Assembly (NCBI RefSeq): GCF_021431925.1
Contig: NZ_CP090371.1
Location: 1,116,001-1,180,000, forward strand
DNA length: 64,000 nt
Direction: 5' to 3'
Origin: Halobaculum sp. CBA1158
GTDB lineage: Archaea; Halobacteriota; Halobacteria; Halobacteriales; Haloferacaceae
A model generated the notes under the pieces. It was not told where the DNA came from. It did no database searches and worked only from the letters and a program-made list of their open reading frames with translations. Below, in pieces: positions 41,834 through 50,589 of this stretch (its first letter is position 1; the number at the start of each line of letters is the position of its first letter). A program made the translations under genes and the position numbers.

Positions 41834-42361
41834 TCACTCCACGTCCCGCGTCAGTCCGATCCGGAGGTCCCGACCGAAGTACAGCCCCGCGACCGACAGG
41901 AGGACGCCGACGGTGACGCCGACGCCGGCGACCGGAAGCCCGTAGTCCGACAGGAGGCTCGTCCCGATCAGCAGGCTCCCGGTCGTGAGCGTCCCGAGGA
42001 CGAACGCACCGCCGGCCGCGAGCGCGCCGCCTATGGCCGTCTCGAGGTACGCCCGCCGCGAGCGTCCGAGTCCGAGCGCGAACGCCGCGAGAAACAGTCC
42101 CAGGTACCGGGTGATCCCGCCGACCAGCGGGACGGCCGACCCGGCGACGAGCCCCCCGATGAGGACGACCATCGTCAACAGGAATCCCTTCGCCGAGAAC
42201 GGAGTCCGGCCCAGCAGCGAGCGGGACCCGGAGTCCGAGTCCGCATCGCCGCCGACGGCCGGCGCGTCGCCCTCGGGGTCGTCCGTCGCCGAGGCGTCGT
42301 CGCCGTCGCCGGCGACGTCCCGGTCGGCGAGTTCCTGAAGCTCTTCGACGCTCTTGGACAT
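41834..42361 (-). CDS. DUF456-like membrane protein
   Basis: This 175-residue protein has a polar acidic N-terminal domain of about 50 residues followed by four membrane spans rich in Gly and Ala (VLIGGLVAGSAVPLVGGITRYLGLFLAAFALGLG and IGGALAAGGAFVLGTLT), as in glycine-zipper DUF456 proteins. The start at 42361 gives MSKSVEELQELADRD, a helical cytoplasmic leader. Function is unknown. It is divergent from gatD across about 200 bp that hold both promoters. Confidence 0.68.
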   Translation of the reverse strand: MSKSVEELQELADRDVAGDGDDASATDDPEGDAPAVGGDADSDSGSRSLLGRTPFSAKGFLLTMVVLIGGLVAGSAVPLVGGITRYLGLFLAAFALGLGRSRRAYLETAIGGALAAGGAFVLGTLTTGSLLIGTSLLSDYGLPVAGVGVTVGVLLSVAGLYFGRDLRIGLTRDVE

Positions 42362-42533
42362 AGTTCGACGTGGACGGCGCGAGAGTATGGCTCTTGTGCC
42401 GTCCCGGCTTCCTCCGCCGTCGATCGGTCGCGGCCGGGCCGTCGTCCGGACGCCGCGGGCGACACTCGAAACCGAATGACGACTCGGGGGTCGTCCCGGA
42501 CGACCGGCCGGGGGACGGACCGCAGACGGGCAG

Positions 42534-42543
42534 GTTCAAGTTC
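42534..42543 (+). promoter_or_regulatory. gatD TATA-like element
   Basis: GTTCAAGTTC at 42534-42543 is 24-32 nt before the gatD ATG at 42566. The spacing fits a leaderless start for the gatD/GNAT operon; the match to a TATA consensus is moderate. Confidence 0.45.
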
Positions 42544-42565
42544 GCGCCGACCGCTACCGTCGCGT

Positions 42566-43849
42566 ATGACCCCGAGCCCCGGAGACCGCGTCCGCGTCGA
42601 GCGCGCGGGCGTCACCGACGAGGGCGTGTTGATGCCGTCGAGCGACGCCGACCACCTCGTACTCAAACTCGAGGGCGGGTACAACGTCGGCGTCGACCGC
42701 GACGCCGCCGCCGTCGAAGTGCTCGAACGCGACGCGCACGCCGTCGGCGACGACGAGGGCGGCGAGGACGACGCCGAGGACGCCTCCGCCGTCGACTTCG
42801 ACGACGACCTGCCGACGGTCGCGCTCATCTCCACCGGCGGCACCATCGCCTCCACCGTCGACTACCGCACCGGCGCGGTCACGGCCCGCTTCGACGCCGA
42901 GGACGTGCTGCGCGCCGTCCCGGACCTCGCGGGCCGGGCCAACTACCGCGGCCGCGTCGTCGCCAACATCCTCTCGGAGAACATGAACCCCGAGATCTGG
43001 CGCGACCTCGCGGAGGCGGTCCGCGAGGAGATCGACGCGGGTGCCGACGGCGTCGTCGTCATGCACGGCACCGACACGATGCAGTACTCGGCGTCGGCCC
43101 TCTCGTTCATGCTCGATACGCCGGTCCCGGTCGTGTTCACCGGCTCCCAGCGGTCGGCCGACCGCCCCTCCTCTGACAACGTGATGAACGCCGTCTGCGC
43201 CGTCGAGGCGGCGACGTCCGACTGCGCGGAGGTGCTGGTCTGCATGCACGGGTCGCCCTCGGACGACTACTGCGCGCTCCACCGCGGAACCAGGGTGCGA
43301 AAGAACCACACCTCCCGGCGCGACGCCTTCGAGACGGTCGGCGCGAGGCCGCTGGGTCGCGTCGAGTACGGCGTCGGCGACGGCGACGACGTGCGCGTCG
43401 AGTTCCGCGAGGGCAGGGAGTACGCCCGCCGTGGCGAGGCCGACCTCGCCATCGCGTCCGCCCTCGCGGAGGACGTGGAACTGGTGAAGTTCACGCCCGG
43501 GATGGACCCCGCGGCGCTCGAGTACCTCGACGGGAAGTCGGGCGTCGTGATCGAGGGGACCGGCCTCGGGCACGTCCACACCGACCTCATCCCGCGGTTC
43601 GAGGAACTCGTCGACGACGGGACGACCGTCGTGATGACGAGTCAATGCCTCGAGGGGCGCGTCTGCGACCGCGTGTACGACACCGGCCGCGACCTGCTCG
43701 ACGCGGGCGTCGTCGAGGCCGGAGACACGCTCCCCGGAACGGCGAAGGTGAAGCTGATGTGGGCGATCGCGAACGCCGCCGACCCCGCCGACGCGATGGG
43801 GCGCGACCTGGCGGGCGAGCTGACCGCGGAGTCGACGCCGTGGGTATGA
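42566..43849 (+). CDS. gatD: Glu-tRNA(Gln) amidotransferase subunit D
   Basis: This 427-residue asparaginase-like subunit supplies ammonia to GatE, converting Glu-tRNA(Gln) to Gln-tRNA(Gln) in Archaea, which lack glutaminyl-tRNA synthetase. An N-terminal SH3-like domain (about 1-55) and an acidic linker precede the type I asparaginase fold. The catalytic Thr lies in LISTGGTIAS (Thr90, Thr93), with MHGTDTMQYSA (Thr/Asp), GSQRSADRPSSDN and the FTPGMDP motif following. The ATG at 42566 begins the SH3-like domain. gatE is not in the window. Its stop overlaps the GNAT start by 4 nt. Confidence 0.95.
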   Translation: MTPSPGDRVRVERAGVTDEGVLMPSSDADHLVLKLEGGYNVGVDRDAAAVEVLERDAHAVGDDEGGEDDAEDASAVDFDDDLPTVALISTGGTIASTVDYRTGAVTARFDAEDVLRAVPDLAGRANYRGRVVANILSENMNPEIWRDLAEAVREEIDAGADGVVVMHGTDTMQYSASALSFMLDTPVPVVFTGSQRSADRPSSDNVMNAVCAVEAATSDCAEVLVCMHGSPSDDYCALHRGTRVRKNHTSRRDAFETVGARPLGRVEYGVGDGDDVRVEFREGREYARRGEADLAIASALAEDVELVKFTPGMDPAALEYLDGKSGVVIEGTGLGHVHTDLIPRFEELVDDGTTVVMTSQCLEGRVCDRVYDTGRDLLDAGVVEAGDTLPGTAKVKLMWAIANAADPADAMGRDLAGELTAESTPWV

Positions 43850-44847
43850 GCGGGAGCGACGCGGGCGGCGGCGACGGCGCGGACCGCGGGGGCGACGCCG
43901 ACGGCGACGCCCCCGTCGACCACGAGTTCACCGTCAGGCAGGCGCGCCCGGCCGACGTGGAGCACGTGGTCGCGTTCACGCAGGACACGTGGGGCGACCG
44001 CCACGGCGACTACATGCCCGACGTGTTCAGCGACTGGGTCGAGACAGACGGCCCCCGCCAGCACACCCTCGTCGTCGACGTGGACGGCGGCGACGACGTG
44101 GCGGGCGTGCTCCAGTGCGTCCTCCTCTCGGACACCGAGGCGTGGGCCCAAGGGATGCGCGTCAACCCCGACTACCGCGGTCGGAACCTCTCGCCGCGGC
44201 TCTCGCGGGCGGCGCTGCGCTGGGCGCGAGACCGCGGTGCGGTCGTCTGCCGGAACATGGTGTTCTCGTGGAACATGGCCGGGCTCGGCCAGTCGCGGGC
44301 GGTCGGCTTCGGCCCCTGCACGGAGTTCCGGTGGCTCCAGCCGGCACCCGATCCCGACGCGAGTCCCGACCTCGACGTGGTCGCGGACCCCGACGCCGCG
44401 TGGGCGTACTGGAGCCGCAGCGACGCCCGCGAGCACCTGCGCGGGCTGGCGATGGACTCCGGCGAGTCGTGGGCCTGTTCGGAGCTGACGCGCGGTGACC
44501 TCCGGGACGCGGTCGACCGCGACGGCCTGTTCGCGGTCGTCGACGGCGGCACCCGGGCGATGTCGGCGCTGGCGTACACGTACGACCGGGAGAGCGACGA
44601 CGGCGACGACAGCGAGGAGGAAACCTGGGGCGTCTACCACGCCGCCGCCTGGGACGACACCGACGCGCTCGAGGCCCTCGCGGACGCGGTCGCGCGCGAC
44701 GCCGCCGAGCGCGGGATCGACAACACCCGAATCTTGATCCCCGAAGGGGTGCGCTGGGTCTCCGACGCGGCCGCGACCCGGACGCCCGTCTCCGACGAGC
44801 CCGACTTCGTAACGGCGGCGGACCTGACGGACGAGTCGATCTACTGA
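43846..44847 (+). CDS. GNAT family acetyltransferase
   Basis: This 333-residue protein has an N-terminal GNAT domain with the acetyl-CoA pattern MRVNPDYRGRNLSPRLSRAAL (about 105-125) and a C-terminal extension of about 170 residues whose fold resembles a second GNAT repeat (WGVYHAAAWDDTDALEALADAVARDAAERG). The first 25 residues are a Gly/Asp tract. It is coupled to gatD by an ATGA overlap. Haloarchaea carry such fused GNAT proteins; the acceptor (small molecule or protein N-terminus) is unknown. An accessory role in tRNA or amino acid metabolism is only suggested by context. Confidence 0.82.
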   Translation: MSGSDAGGGDGADRGGDADGDAPVDHEFTVRQARPADVEHVVAFTQDTWGDRHGDYMPDVFSDWVETDGPRQHTLVVDVDGGDDVAGVLQCVLLSDTEAWAQGMRVNPDYRGRNLSPRLSRAALRWARDRGAVVCRNMVFSWNMAGLGQSRAVGFGPCTEFRWLQPAPDPDASPDLDVVADPDAAWAYWSRSDAREHLRGLAMDSGESWACSELTRGDLRDAVDRDGLFAVVDGGTRAMSALAYTYDRESDDGDDSEEETWGVYHAAAWDDTDALEALADAVARDAAERGIDNTRILIPEGVRWVSDAAATRTPVSDEPDFVTAADLTDESIY

Positions 44848-44888
44848 CGACCGAACCGCTTTTTCGGCCTCGTACGGTCCCCGGAGGT

Positions 44889-45212
44889 GTGTTTCACGCA
44901 GAGTCGACCTCCGGAGTCTCCTCCCGACCCTCGGCCGCGTCGTCGCTCCCGCTGTTCGGACCGGTCCCGGACGGATCGGGGCTCGCGGTGACGCTCCTGA
45001 TCCGGCTCGTCCCGGCGCTGTGTGTCGCGCTGGTGCTCGCGTGGGACGCCGGCCGCCGCAGCGACAACCCCCGCGCGTGGCCGACGGCGGCGCTCCTCGT
45101 CGGTGTCGCCGGCGGCGCGCTCGCGCCGTTCGTCGTCGGCGGACTCTACCTCGTCGCCGGCCGCGACCGCCCGCCGGTCGACCCCGCGGAGCGATACGAC
45201 GGCCGTGAGTGA
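44889..45212 (+). CDS. Small membrane protein with D-A-x-R motif, copy 1
   Basis: This 107-residue protein has a 30-residue polar leader and two to three membrane spans. Its central WDAGRRSDNPRAWPTAALLVG lines up with the motifs of the next two genes (YQDAKSRRTDSPKLWAGAM and YQDARGRPDTDETLWALAT): D-A-x-x-R, an acidic or polar gap, W, then a hydrophobic span. It starts at a GTG preceded by a GGAGG-like run, with CTTTTTCGG about 25 nt upstream as a weak TATA. Its stop overlaps the next gene start (GTGA). Function is unknown. Confidence 0.68.
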   Translation: MFHAESTSGVSSRPSAASSLPLFGPVPDGSGLAVTLLIRLVPALCVALVLAWDAGRRSDNPRAWPTAALLVGVAGGALAPFVVGGLYLVAGRDRPPVDPAERYDGRE

Positions 45213-45508
45213 CCGCCAGCAGGATTATCGTCCTTGGACTACTCGGTGTCGCCATGGTACTCGACCCGACGCCGTTGCTCGTCGCGGCACAGCTCCAACT
45301 TCCCGGGATCGACTTCGGGCTGTTCGGCCTGCTCAACGTCGTCGTGGCCGTGATCGTCGGCTACTTCACCTATCAGGACGCTAAATCGCGCCGGACCGAC
45401 TCGCCGAAGCTGTGGGCCGGCGCGATGGCGCTCGCGTCGCTTCTGTTGAACCTGATCGGGTTCCTGCTGGCGTTCGCCGTGTACTACCTCGTCGTGATCC
45501 GCGACTGA
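45209..45508 (+). CDS. Small membrane protein with YQDA motif, copy 2
   Basis: This 99-residue protein has three membrane spans, with a short loop containing FTYQDAKSRRTDSPKLW (about 53-69). It begins at a GTG that overlaps the preceding stop by 4 nt; an ATG at 45254 is a shorter alternative start. The first span (IIVLGLLGVAMVL) resembles a signal anchor. The YQDA-x-x-R motif followed by Trp is shared with both neighbours. From memory, similar proteins are common among haloarchaea under hypothetical names. Likely co-transcribed with copy 1. Confidence 0.7.
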   Translation: MTASRIIVLGLLGVAMVLDPTPLLVAAQLQLPGIDFGLFGLLNVVVAVIVGYFTYQDAKSRRTDSPKLWAGAMALASLLLNLIGFLLAFAVYYLVVIRD

Positions 45509-45554
45509 GGTGGCACGTCGACGGAACTAACTGGGGACGTGTCGATCGGCCGCC

Positions 45555-45806
45555 ATGGTCCCCCTCCCGTTGTTCGCCGGGCTACCGGGCGGCGTCGAGC
45601 TGTTGATCGTCTTCTTCATCCTCCTGGTGATATTCTCGCTGTTGCTCCCCGTGGGGATGGCCTACTGGGTGTATCAGGACGCCCGCGGACGGCCGGACAC
45701 CGACGAGACGCTGTGGGCGCTGGCGACCGTGCTGGCCGGGCTGTTCGTCTCGGTCTTCGGGGCCGGCGCGGTGGTGTTGCTGTACCACCTCATCGAGCGC
45801 CAGTAG
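45555..45806 (+). CDS. Small membrane protein with YQDA motif, copy 3
   Basis: This 83-residue protein has two strong membrane spans flanking YWVYQDARGRPDTDETLW (about 37-54). The sequence is the closest in the group to copy 2: Y-x-Y-Q-D-A-x-x-R, then about eight residues, then L-W and a span ending VVLLYHLIERQ. It starts at ATG 45555, 46 bp after the copy 2 stop. The three genes appear to be a tandem family, and the polar loop is the only conserved soluble part. The role is unknown. Confidence 0.72.
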   Translation: MVPLPLFAGLPGGVELLIVFFILLVIFSLLLPVGMAYWVYQDARGRPDTDETLWALATVLAGLFVSVFGAGAVVLLYHLIERQ

Positions 45807-45864
45807 GCCGCGCGGCGGTCGAGTCCGTCCCGCGCGGCGGGGGCGTCGCCGGCGGGGGTTCCCC

Positions 45865-46380
45865 TCAGATCTGGACGACCCACGCCCGGTAGTCGTCGGG
45901 CTGGTCGTACACCTCGGCGAACGCGCGGTCGAGAAAGCCCGCGAGCCGGTTGGCGTCCGACCGCGCCGAGATCCGGACGTTCGTCCCATCGGCGTCCTCC
46001 GGCGTCTCCCGCTCGTCGACCCGGAACTCCGGGTACTCCTCGAGCAGGTCGTGCAGGCGCGCCAGTTCCTCGTCGGTGCAGTCGAGGTTGAACGTCTTCT
46101 CGGCGAACTGGATCCACGGCGGCGGCGACTCGGCGTCGTCGCCGTCGTCGTCACGGTCGCTGTCGCCGGCGGCGTCGCCGACTCCGCGCTCGGAGTCGCC
46201 GTCGCGGTCGGCGTCGGCGTCGCCATCGGCGTCCCCGCCGGACTCGCCGAAGCGTAACTCCTCCCGATGCGGCTCGACCTCGACGGTGAGGAAGGCGCTC
46301 CCGCGCTCGCGGTGGGCGGTGACGGCGTCGGCGAACAGCTTCCGGCGCTCGGCGGACGTGTCGGCGTCGAATCGAGTCAT
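45865..46380 (-). CDS. Haloarchaeal hypothetical protein with acidic insert
   Basis: This 171-residue soluble protein has an N-terminal domain (about 1-50; [21 protein letters not shown]) and a C-terminal domain (about 88-171; [38 protein letters not shown] and [18 protein letters not shown]). Between them is a 40-residue Asp/Gly/Arg tract encoded by a GCC/GTC simple repeat. I do not recognise the family with confidence. It converges on the third small membrane gene and is divergent from adk. Confidence 0.7.
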   Translation of the reverse strand: MTRFDADTSAERRKLFADAVTAHRERGSAFLTVEVEPHREELRFGESGGDADGDADADRDGDSERGVGDAAGDSDRDDDGDDAESPPPWIQFAEKTFNLDCTDEELARLHDLLEEYPEFRVDERETPEDADGTNVRISARSDANRLAGFLDRAFAEVYDQPDDYRAWVVQI

Positions 46381-46553
46381 GTCCGAGCCTACGGCGAACC
46401 GGGGTAAAAACCGGGCGCTCCGACCGGCGGCGAGGTCGCCGTCTCGACGGTCCCCGGTCGTCGCGCTCGGGACGGACGGCGACGGCCAGCGACCGGCTCG
46501 CGAACCGCGCCGGATTCAGCACGCCTTTCACCGTGGCCCCGGAGCGTGGAGAT

Positions 46554-47180
46554 ATGACCGCTCACCGAATTCTGCTGCTCGGTCCGCCGGGAGCCGGAAA
46601 GGGAACGCAGGCGAAGCGACTCAGCGACGAGTACGACCTCGACCACATCACGACGGGCGACGCGCTCCGACAGAACAAGGACATGGAGACGGAGTACGGC
46701 ACGCCCGGCGAGTTCATGGACGCCGGCGAACTCGTGCCGGACCCGGTGGTCAACGAGATCGTCGTCGCCGCCCTAGAGGACGCCGACGGCTTCGTGCTCG
46801 ACGGTTACCCGCGCAACCTCGAGCAGGCGGAGTTCCTGAGCGACGAGACCGACCTGGATCACGCCGTCTTCTTCGACGTGCCCGAGGACGTGCTGATCGA
46901 GCGGCTCACCGGTCGGCGCGTCTGCGACGAGTGCGGCGCGAACTACCACGTGAAGTTCGACCAGCCCGAGGAGGAGAGCGTGTGCGACGAGTGCGGCGGC
47001 GAGCTGATCCAGCGCGAGGACGACACCGAGGAGACGGCCCGCGAGCGACTGCGCGTCTACCGCGAGAACACCGAGCCCGTCGTCGAGCACTACCGCGAGG
47101 CGGGCGACCTCTCGGAGGTCTCCGGCGAGGGGACCCCCGACGAGGTGTTCGAACACGTCCGCGACGTGATCGAGAACTGA
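46554..47180 (+). CDS. adk: Adenylate kinase
   Basis: This 208-residue kinase interconverts AMP+ATP and 2 ADP. P-loop GPPGAGKGT (10-18), the AMP-binding TTGDALR and [11 protein letters not shown], and a zinc-type LID with two C-x2-C pairs ([16 protein letters not shown]) are in order. The ATG at 46554 follows a CCTTTCACC element about 28 nt upstream. The LID Cys set is complete, so zinc binding is expected. The next gene is DUF106; in many haloarchaea cmk and cbf5 follow this pair, but here a convergent SDR gene intervenes. Confidence 0.95.
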   Translation: MTAHRILLLGPPGAGKGTQAKRLSDEYDLDHITTGDALRQNKDMETEYGTPGEFMDAGELVPDPVVNEIVVAALEDADGFVLDGYPRNLEQAEFLSDETDLDHAVFFDVPEDVLIERLTGRRVCDECGANYHVKFDQPEEESVCDECGGELIQREDDTEETARERLRVYRENTEPVVEHYREAGDLSEVSGEGTPDEVFEHVRDVIEN

Positions 47181-47267
47181 CGCGGCGATCGCGTCGGTCG
47201 ACGTCGCCGCGGCCGCCCCGCGCCGAGAGTACAACCTTCTTACGTGGCTGTCGCTTAGCGGGTGCCA

Positions 47268-48179
47268 ATGGCACGAATCGAGAAGCGCACTCGCGAGCTC
47301 GCGTCCGAGCCCGAGATGCGCGAGGCGATCGAACTCGTCCTCGAGCGCGCGGAGGACGGCGAGATCCAGTGGGTCGACGTGCGCGAGGACCTCACCAGCG
47401 GGCAGTGGGGTCGCCTCATCGAGCGCGGCCTCCTCGAGGACGGCGAGGCGGGCTTCGCGCTCGCCGACCGCGGGGCGATCGAATCGGGGCTTGAGTCCCC
47501 GGACGAGGATGACCTGACCGGCGGGAGCGACGTGGAGCTCCCCGACTCCGAGGAGACTTCCTGGAGCATCTACGACAAGGGCGCGGCCGTCGTGACGCTG
47601 CTGTTCTTCGTCGGCTATTCGTACGGTCCCGTCCGCGGCATCGTGGGCGGTGCGATGGACGTGGTCCTGGGCCCGCTTCAGGACGCGCTCCCGCTGTACG
47701 CGGTCATCATGATCATCGCGACGCTCACGGGGCTGTACTCCACGCTGCTGCGCGCGAACCTGATGGACATGGACCGCATGGCGGCCTACCAGGAGCGGAT
47801 GAAGGACATCCAGGAGCGCCGGAAGGAGGCAAAGGAGCGCGGCGACGACGACGCGATGGAGGCGATCCAAGAAGAGCAGATGGAGGCCATGGGCGACCAG
47901 CTCGGCATGTTCAAAGAGCAGTTCCGCCCGATGGTGTGGATCATGGTGCTCACCATCCCCGCGTTCCTGTGGATGTACTGGAAGATCGGGTTCCGCGGCG
48001 CGACCGGTCAGCCTGGTCTCGACCTCCAGCCCATCGTGTTGCCCATCTGGGGCAGCGTCACCTGGACGGACACGGTGTTCATCATGCCCGCGTGGATCAT
48101 CTGGTACTTCCTGTGCTCGATGGCGTTCACCCAGATCATCCAGAAGGGGCTGAACATCTCGATGTCGCCGTCGACGTAA
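47268..48179 (+). CDS. DUF106 / EMC3-like membrane protein
   Basis: This 303-residue membrane protein belongs to the archaeal DUF106 family, related to YidC/Oxa1, TMCO1 and EMC3 insertases. An N-terminal helical domain of about 95 residues is followed by three core spans: one at about 130-150, a coiled cytoplasmic loop (MAAYQERMKDIQERRKEA, about 160-205), and spans near 220-240 and 265-290. It would insert or stabilise tail or nascent membrane proteins near SecYEG. The ATG at 47268 follows a CCTTCTTACG element. It sits 87 bp after adk. Confidence 0.9.
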   Translation: MARIEKRTRELASEPEMREAIELVLERAEDGEIQWVDVREDLTSGQWGRLIERGLLEDGEAGFALADRGAIESGLESPDEDDLTGGSDVELPDSEETSWSIYDKGAAVVTLLFFVGYSYGPVRGIVGGAMDVVLGPLQDALPLYAVIMIIATLTGLYSTLLRANLMDMDRMAAYQERMKDIQERRKEAKERGDDDAMEAIQEEQMEAMGDQLGMFKEQFRPMVWIMVLTIPAFLWMYWKIGFRGATGQPGLDLQPIVLPIWGSVTWTDTVFIMPAWIIWYFLCSMAFTQIIQKGLNISMSPST

Positions 48180-48245
48180 GTCGGTCCCCGAATCCCGCCT
48201 GCAGTTTTCCTCGCGCCGTCCCCGTTCTCCGACTCGAAGCCGTCG

Positions 48246-48950
48246 CTACCGCGTCGCGGTCTTCCACTCCCTGAGTCCGACGACCCCGCCGCCGTGTTCC
48301 TCGGGGTCGGCCGCCGTCGCCGCCCACACGAACATCGGGGCGACGTCCGCCGGCTCCCTGCCGCCCTGGTTACCCGTGAGCGGGGTGTTCACGAGTCCCA
48401 GATCCAGCGTCATCGCGGTCGCGTCGAGGTCCGCCTCCGCCTGGCGAACGACCGCCTCCGCCCCGGCCTTGGAGACGGCGTACGCCCCCATCCCGGGCTT
48501 CGCGTCGCGGGCGATCGACCCGGAGGGGACCAGGACCCGCGCGTCGCGCGCGAGGTACGGGACCGCCTCCCGGACCGCCGCGAACACGCCGCGCACGTTC
48601 GTCCGGAGCGTGTCGTCGAACCGGCTGTAGGGTTCCTCGTCGAGCGACATCTCGCCCGGTGCGCCGTGGTTCACCCCGGCGTTGGCGACGACGACGCCGA
48701 TCCCGTCGCGGTCGCCCGCGCGGTCGGCCCGCTCCATGAGCCGTTCGAGGTCGAACTCGTCGCGCACGTCCGCCCGCAGTCCCGTGACCGTCCCCGGGGC
48801 GTCCGCCGAACACTCCTCGGCGGTGGCCTCGACGGCGTCGGCGTCTCGCGAGCAGATCACGACGTGTGCGCCCTCGTCGGCGAACGCCGCGGCGACGGCG
48901 CGACCGACGCCGCGCGTGCCGCCGGTGACGACGGCCGTTGTCTCGTCCAT
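48246..48950 (-). CDS. SDR-family oxidoreductase
   Basis: This 234-residue short-chain dehydrogenase/reductase has the cofactor motif TGGTRGVG (about 9-16), the NAG-type motif VVANAGVN, a catalytic Ser in PSGSIA and the Y-x3-K pair in YAVSK. The acidic residue position after the second strand (ICSRDADA) has Arg, suggesting NADP(H) preference. The start at 48950 gives MDETTAVVTGG. It is divergent from crtI across an 84-bp promoter region, so a link to carotenoid chemistry is possible but not shown. Confidence 0.88.
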   Translation of the reverse strand: MDETTAVVTGGTRGVGRAVAAAFADEGAHVVICSRDADAVEATAEECSADAPGTVTGLRADVRDEFDLERLMERADRAGDRDGIGVVVANAGVNHGAPGEMSLDEEPYSRFDDTLRTNVRGVFAAVREAVPYLARDARVLVPSGSIARDAKPGMGAYAVSKAGAEAVVRQAEADLDATAMTLDLGLVNTPLTGNQGGREPADVAPMFVWAATAADPEEHGGGVVGLREWKTATR

Positions 48951-49005
48951 GCGCACACACGGGGCGGCGCGGACGTAGTGGTTGCGGACGGACGGGTCGC
49001 CCGCC

Positions 49006-49014
49006 CTTTTATAC
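49006..49014 (+). promoter_or_regulatory. crtI-lyeJ-cruF promoter TATA box
   Basis: CTTTTATAC at 49006-49014 lies about 25 nt before the crtI ATG at 49035. It is the only strong TATA element before the three-gene carotenoid run and predicts a leaderless message. Confidence 0.7.
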
Positions 49015-49034
49015 TGGTCGCCGCCGTACCACGG

Positions 49035-50579
49035 ATGATGCGAGCACCTCGTGACCGCTCCTCGCTGACAGGCGAGGACGTGGTCGTCGTCGGCGGCGGG
49101 TTCGGCGGGCTCTCGACGGCCTGCTACCTCGCCGACGCCGGCGCGAACGTAACGCTCCTGGAGAAGAACGACCAGCTCGGCGGCCGCGCCTCCGTACTCG
49201 AGGCCGAGGGGTTCCGCTTCGACATGGGCCCGTCGTGGTACCTGATGCCCGACGTGTTCGAGACGTTCTTCGGGCACTTCGACCGAGACCCGGCGGACTA
49301 CTACTCGCTGTCGCGGCTCGACCCCCACTACCGGATCTTCTTCAAGGACGGCGATCAGGTGGATCTGGTCCCCGATCTCGACGCGAACCGCGAGACGTTC
49401 GAGTCGTACGAGGCGGGCGCGGGCGACGCCTTCGACGACTACCTCGCGAAGTCCGAGCGCAACTACGAGATCGGCATGGAGCACTTCGTCTACGAGCACC
49501 GCGACGACCTCGCGGACTTCGTCGACCCGGACGTGCTCCGGTACTCGTGGGGGCTGTCGCTGATCGGATCGATGCAGGACCACGTCGAGGACTACTTCGA
49601 CCACCCGAAGCTCCAGCAGATCATGCAGTACACCCTCGTCTTCCTCGGGGGGTCCCCGCACAACACGCCGGCGCTGTACAACCTCATGAGCCACGTCGAC
49701 TTCAACCTCGGCGTCTACTACCCCGACGGCGGCATGGGCGCGGTCGTCGACGGTATCGTCGAGATGGGGTCGGAGCTGGGCGTCGAGTACGTCACCGGCG
49801 CGCCAGTCACGGCGATCAAGGGCCAGCGCGGCGGCTTCAAGGTGGAGACCGCCGACGGCGACGCCGCGGGCGACTCGGCTGGGAACGGAGCCGCCGCCGG
49901 CGACGCCTACTTCCCGGATCTGGTCGTCAGCGACGCCGACTACGCCCACACCGAGCAGGAACTGCTCGCGCCTCGCAAGCGCCAGTACGACGCCGACTAC
50001 TGGGAGTCGCGCACGTACGCCCCCTCGGCGTACCTCCTGTACATGGGCGTCGAGGGCGACGTGAACGAGCTCGCACACCACACGCTCGTCCTTCCGACCG
50101 ACTGGGACGAGCACTTCGAGCAGATCTTCGAGGACCCGACGTGGCCCGACGACCCCGCCTACTACCTCTGTGTCCCCTCCCGGACCGACGACACCGTCGC
50201 GCCCGAGGGCCACTCGAACCTGTTCGTGCTCGTGCCGGTGGCGGCGGGGCTGGAGGACACGCCCGAACTCCGGAGCCGCTACCGGGACCTCGTGCTCGAC
50301 GACATCGCCGAGAACACCGGCGTCGACCTGCGCGACCGGATCGTCTTCGAGGAGGAGTTCTCCGTCGACGACTTCGCCGACCGGTACAACTCCATGAAGG
50401 GCTCGGCGCTCGGGCTGGCGCACACGCTTCGCCAGACCGCGCCGTTCCGTCCCGGCCACGAGTCGTCGGCGGTCGACGGCCTGTACTTCACGGGGTCGAC
50501 CACGACGCCCGGCATCGGCGTTCCGATGTGTCTCATCTCGGGGCTGCTCACCGCCGAGACGATGGCCGAGTCGTCCTGA
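49035..50579 (+). CDS. crtI: Phytoene desaturase
   Basis: This 514-residue flavoprotein desaturates phytoene toward lycopene. VVVVGGGFGGLSTACYLADAG (about 16-36) is the FAD Rossmann motif, GGRASVLEAEGFRFDMGPSWYLMP the Crt substrate motif, and the C-terminal YFTGSTTTPGIGVPMCLISG the second FAD motif. An Asp/Ala/Gly insertion (about 275-290) is extra. The ATG at 49035 or the next codon ATG can start it; leaderless spacing fits both. It is first in an operon with lyeJ (10 bp) and cruF. Confidence 0.95.
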   Translation: MMRAPRDRSSLTGEDVVVVGGGFGGLSTACYLADAGANVTLLEKNDQLGGRASVLEAEGFRFDMGPSWYLMPDVFETFFGHFDRDPADYYSLSRLDPHYRIFFKDGDQVDLVPDLDANRETFESYEAGAGDAFDDYLAKSERNYEIGMEHFVYEHRDDLADFVDPDVLRYSWGLSLIGSMQDHVEDYFDHPKLQQIMQYTLVFLGGSPHNTPALYNLMSHVDFNLGVYYPDGGMGAVVDGIVEMGSELGVEYVTGAPVTAIKGQRGGFKVETADGDAAGDSAGNGAAAGDAYFPDLVVSDADYAHTEQELLAPRKRQYDADYWESRTYAPSAYLLYMGVEGDVNELAHHTLVLPTDWDEHFEQIFEDPTWPDDPAYYLCVPSRTDDTVAPEGHSNLFVLVPVAAGLEDTPELRSRYRDLVLDDIAENTGVDLRDRIVFEEEFSVDDFADRYNSMKGSALGLAHTLRQTAPFRPGHESSAVDGLYFTGSTTTPGIGVPMCLISGLLTAETMAESS

Positions 50580-50589
50580 CCCCTAAACG

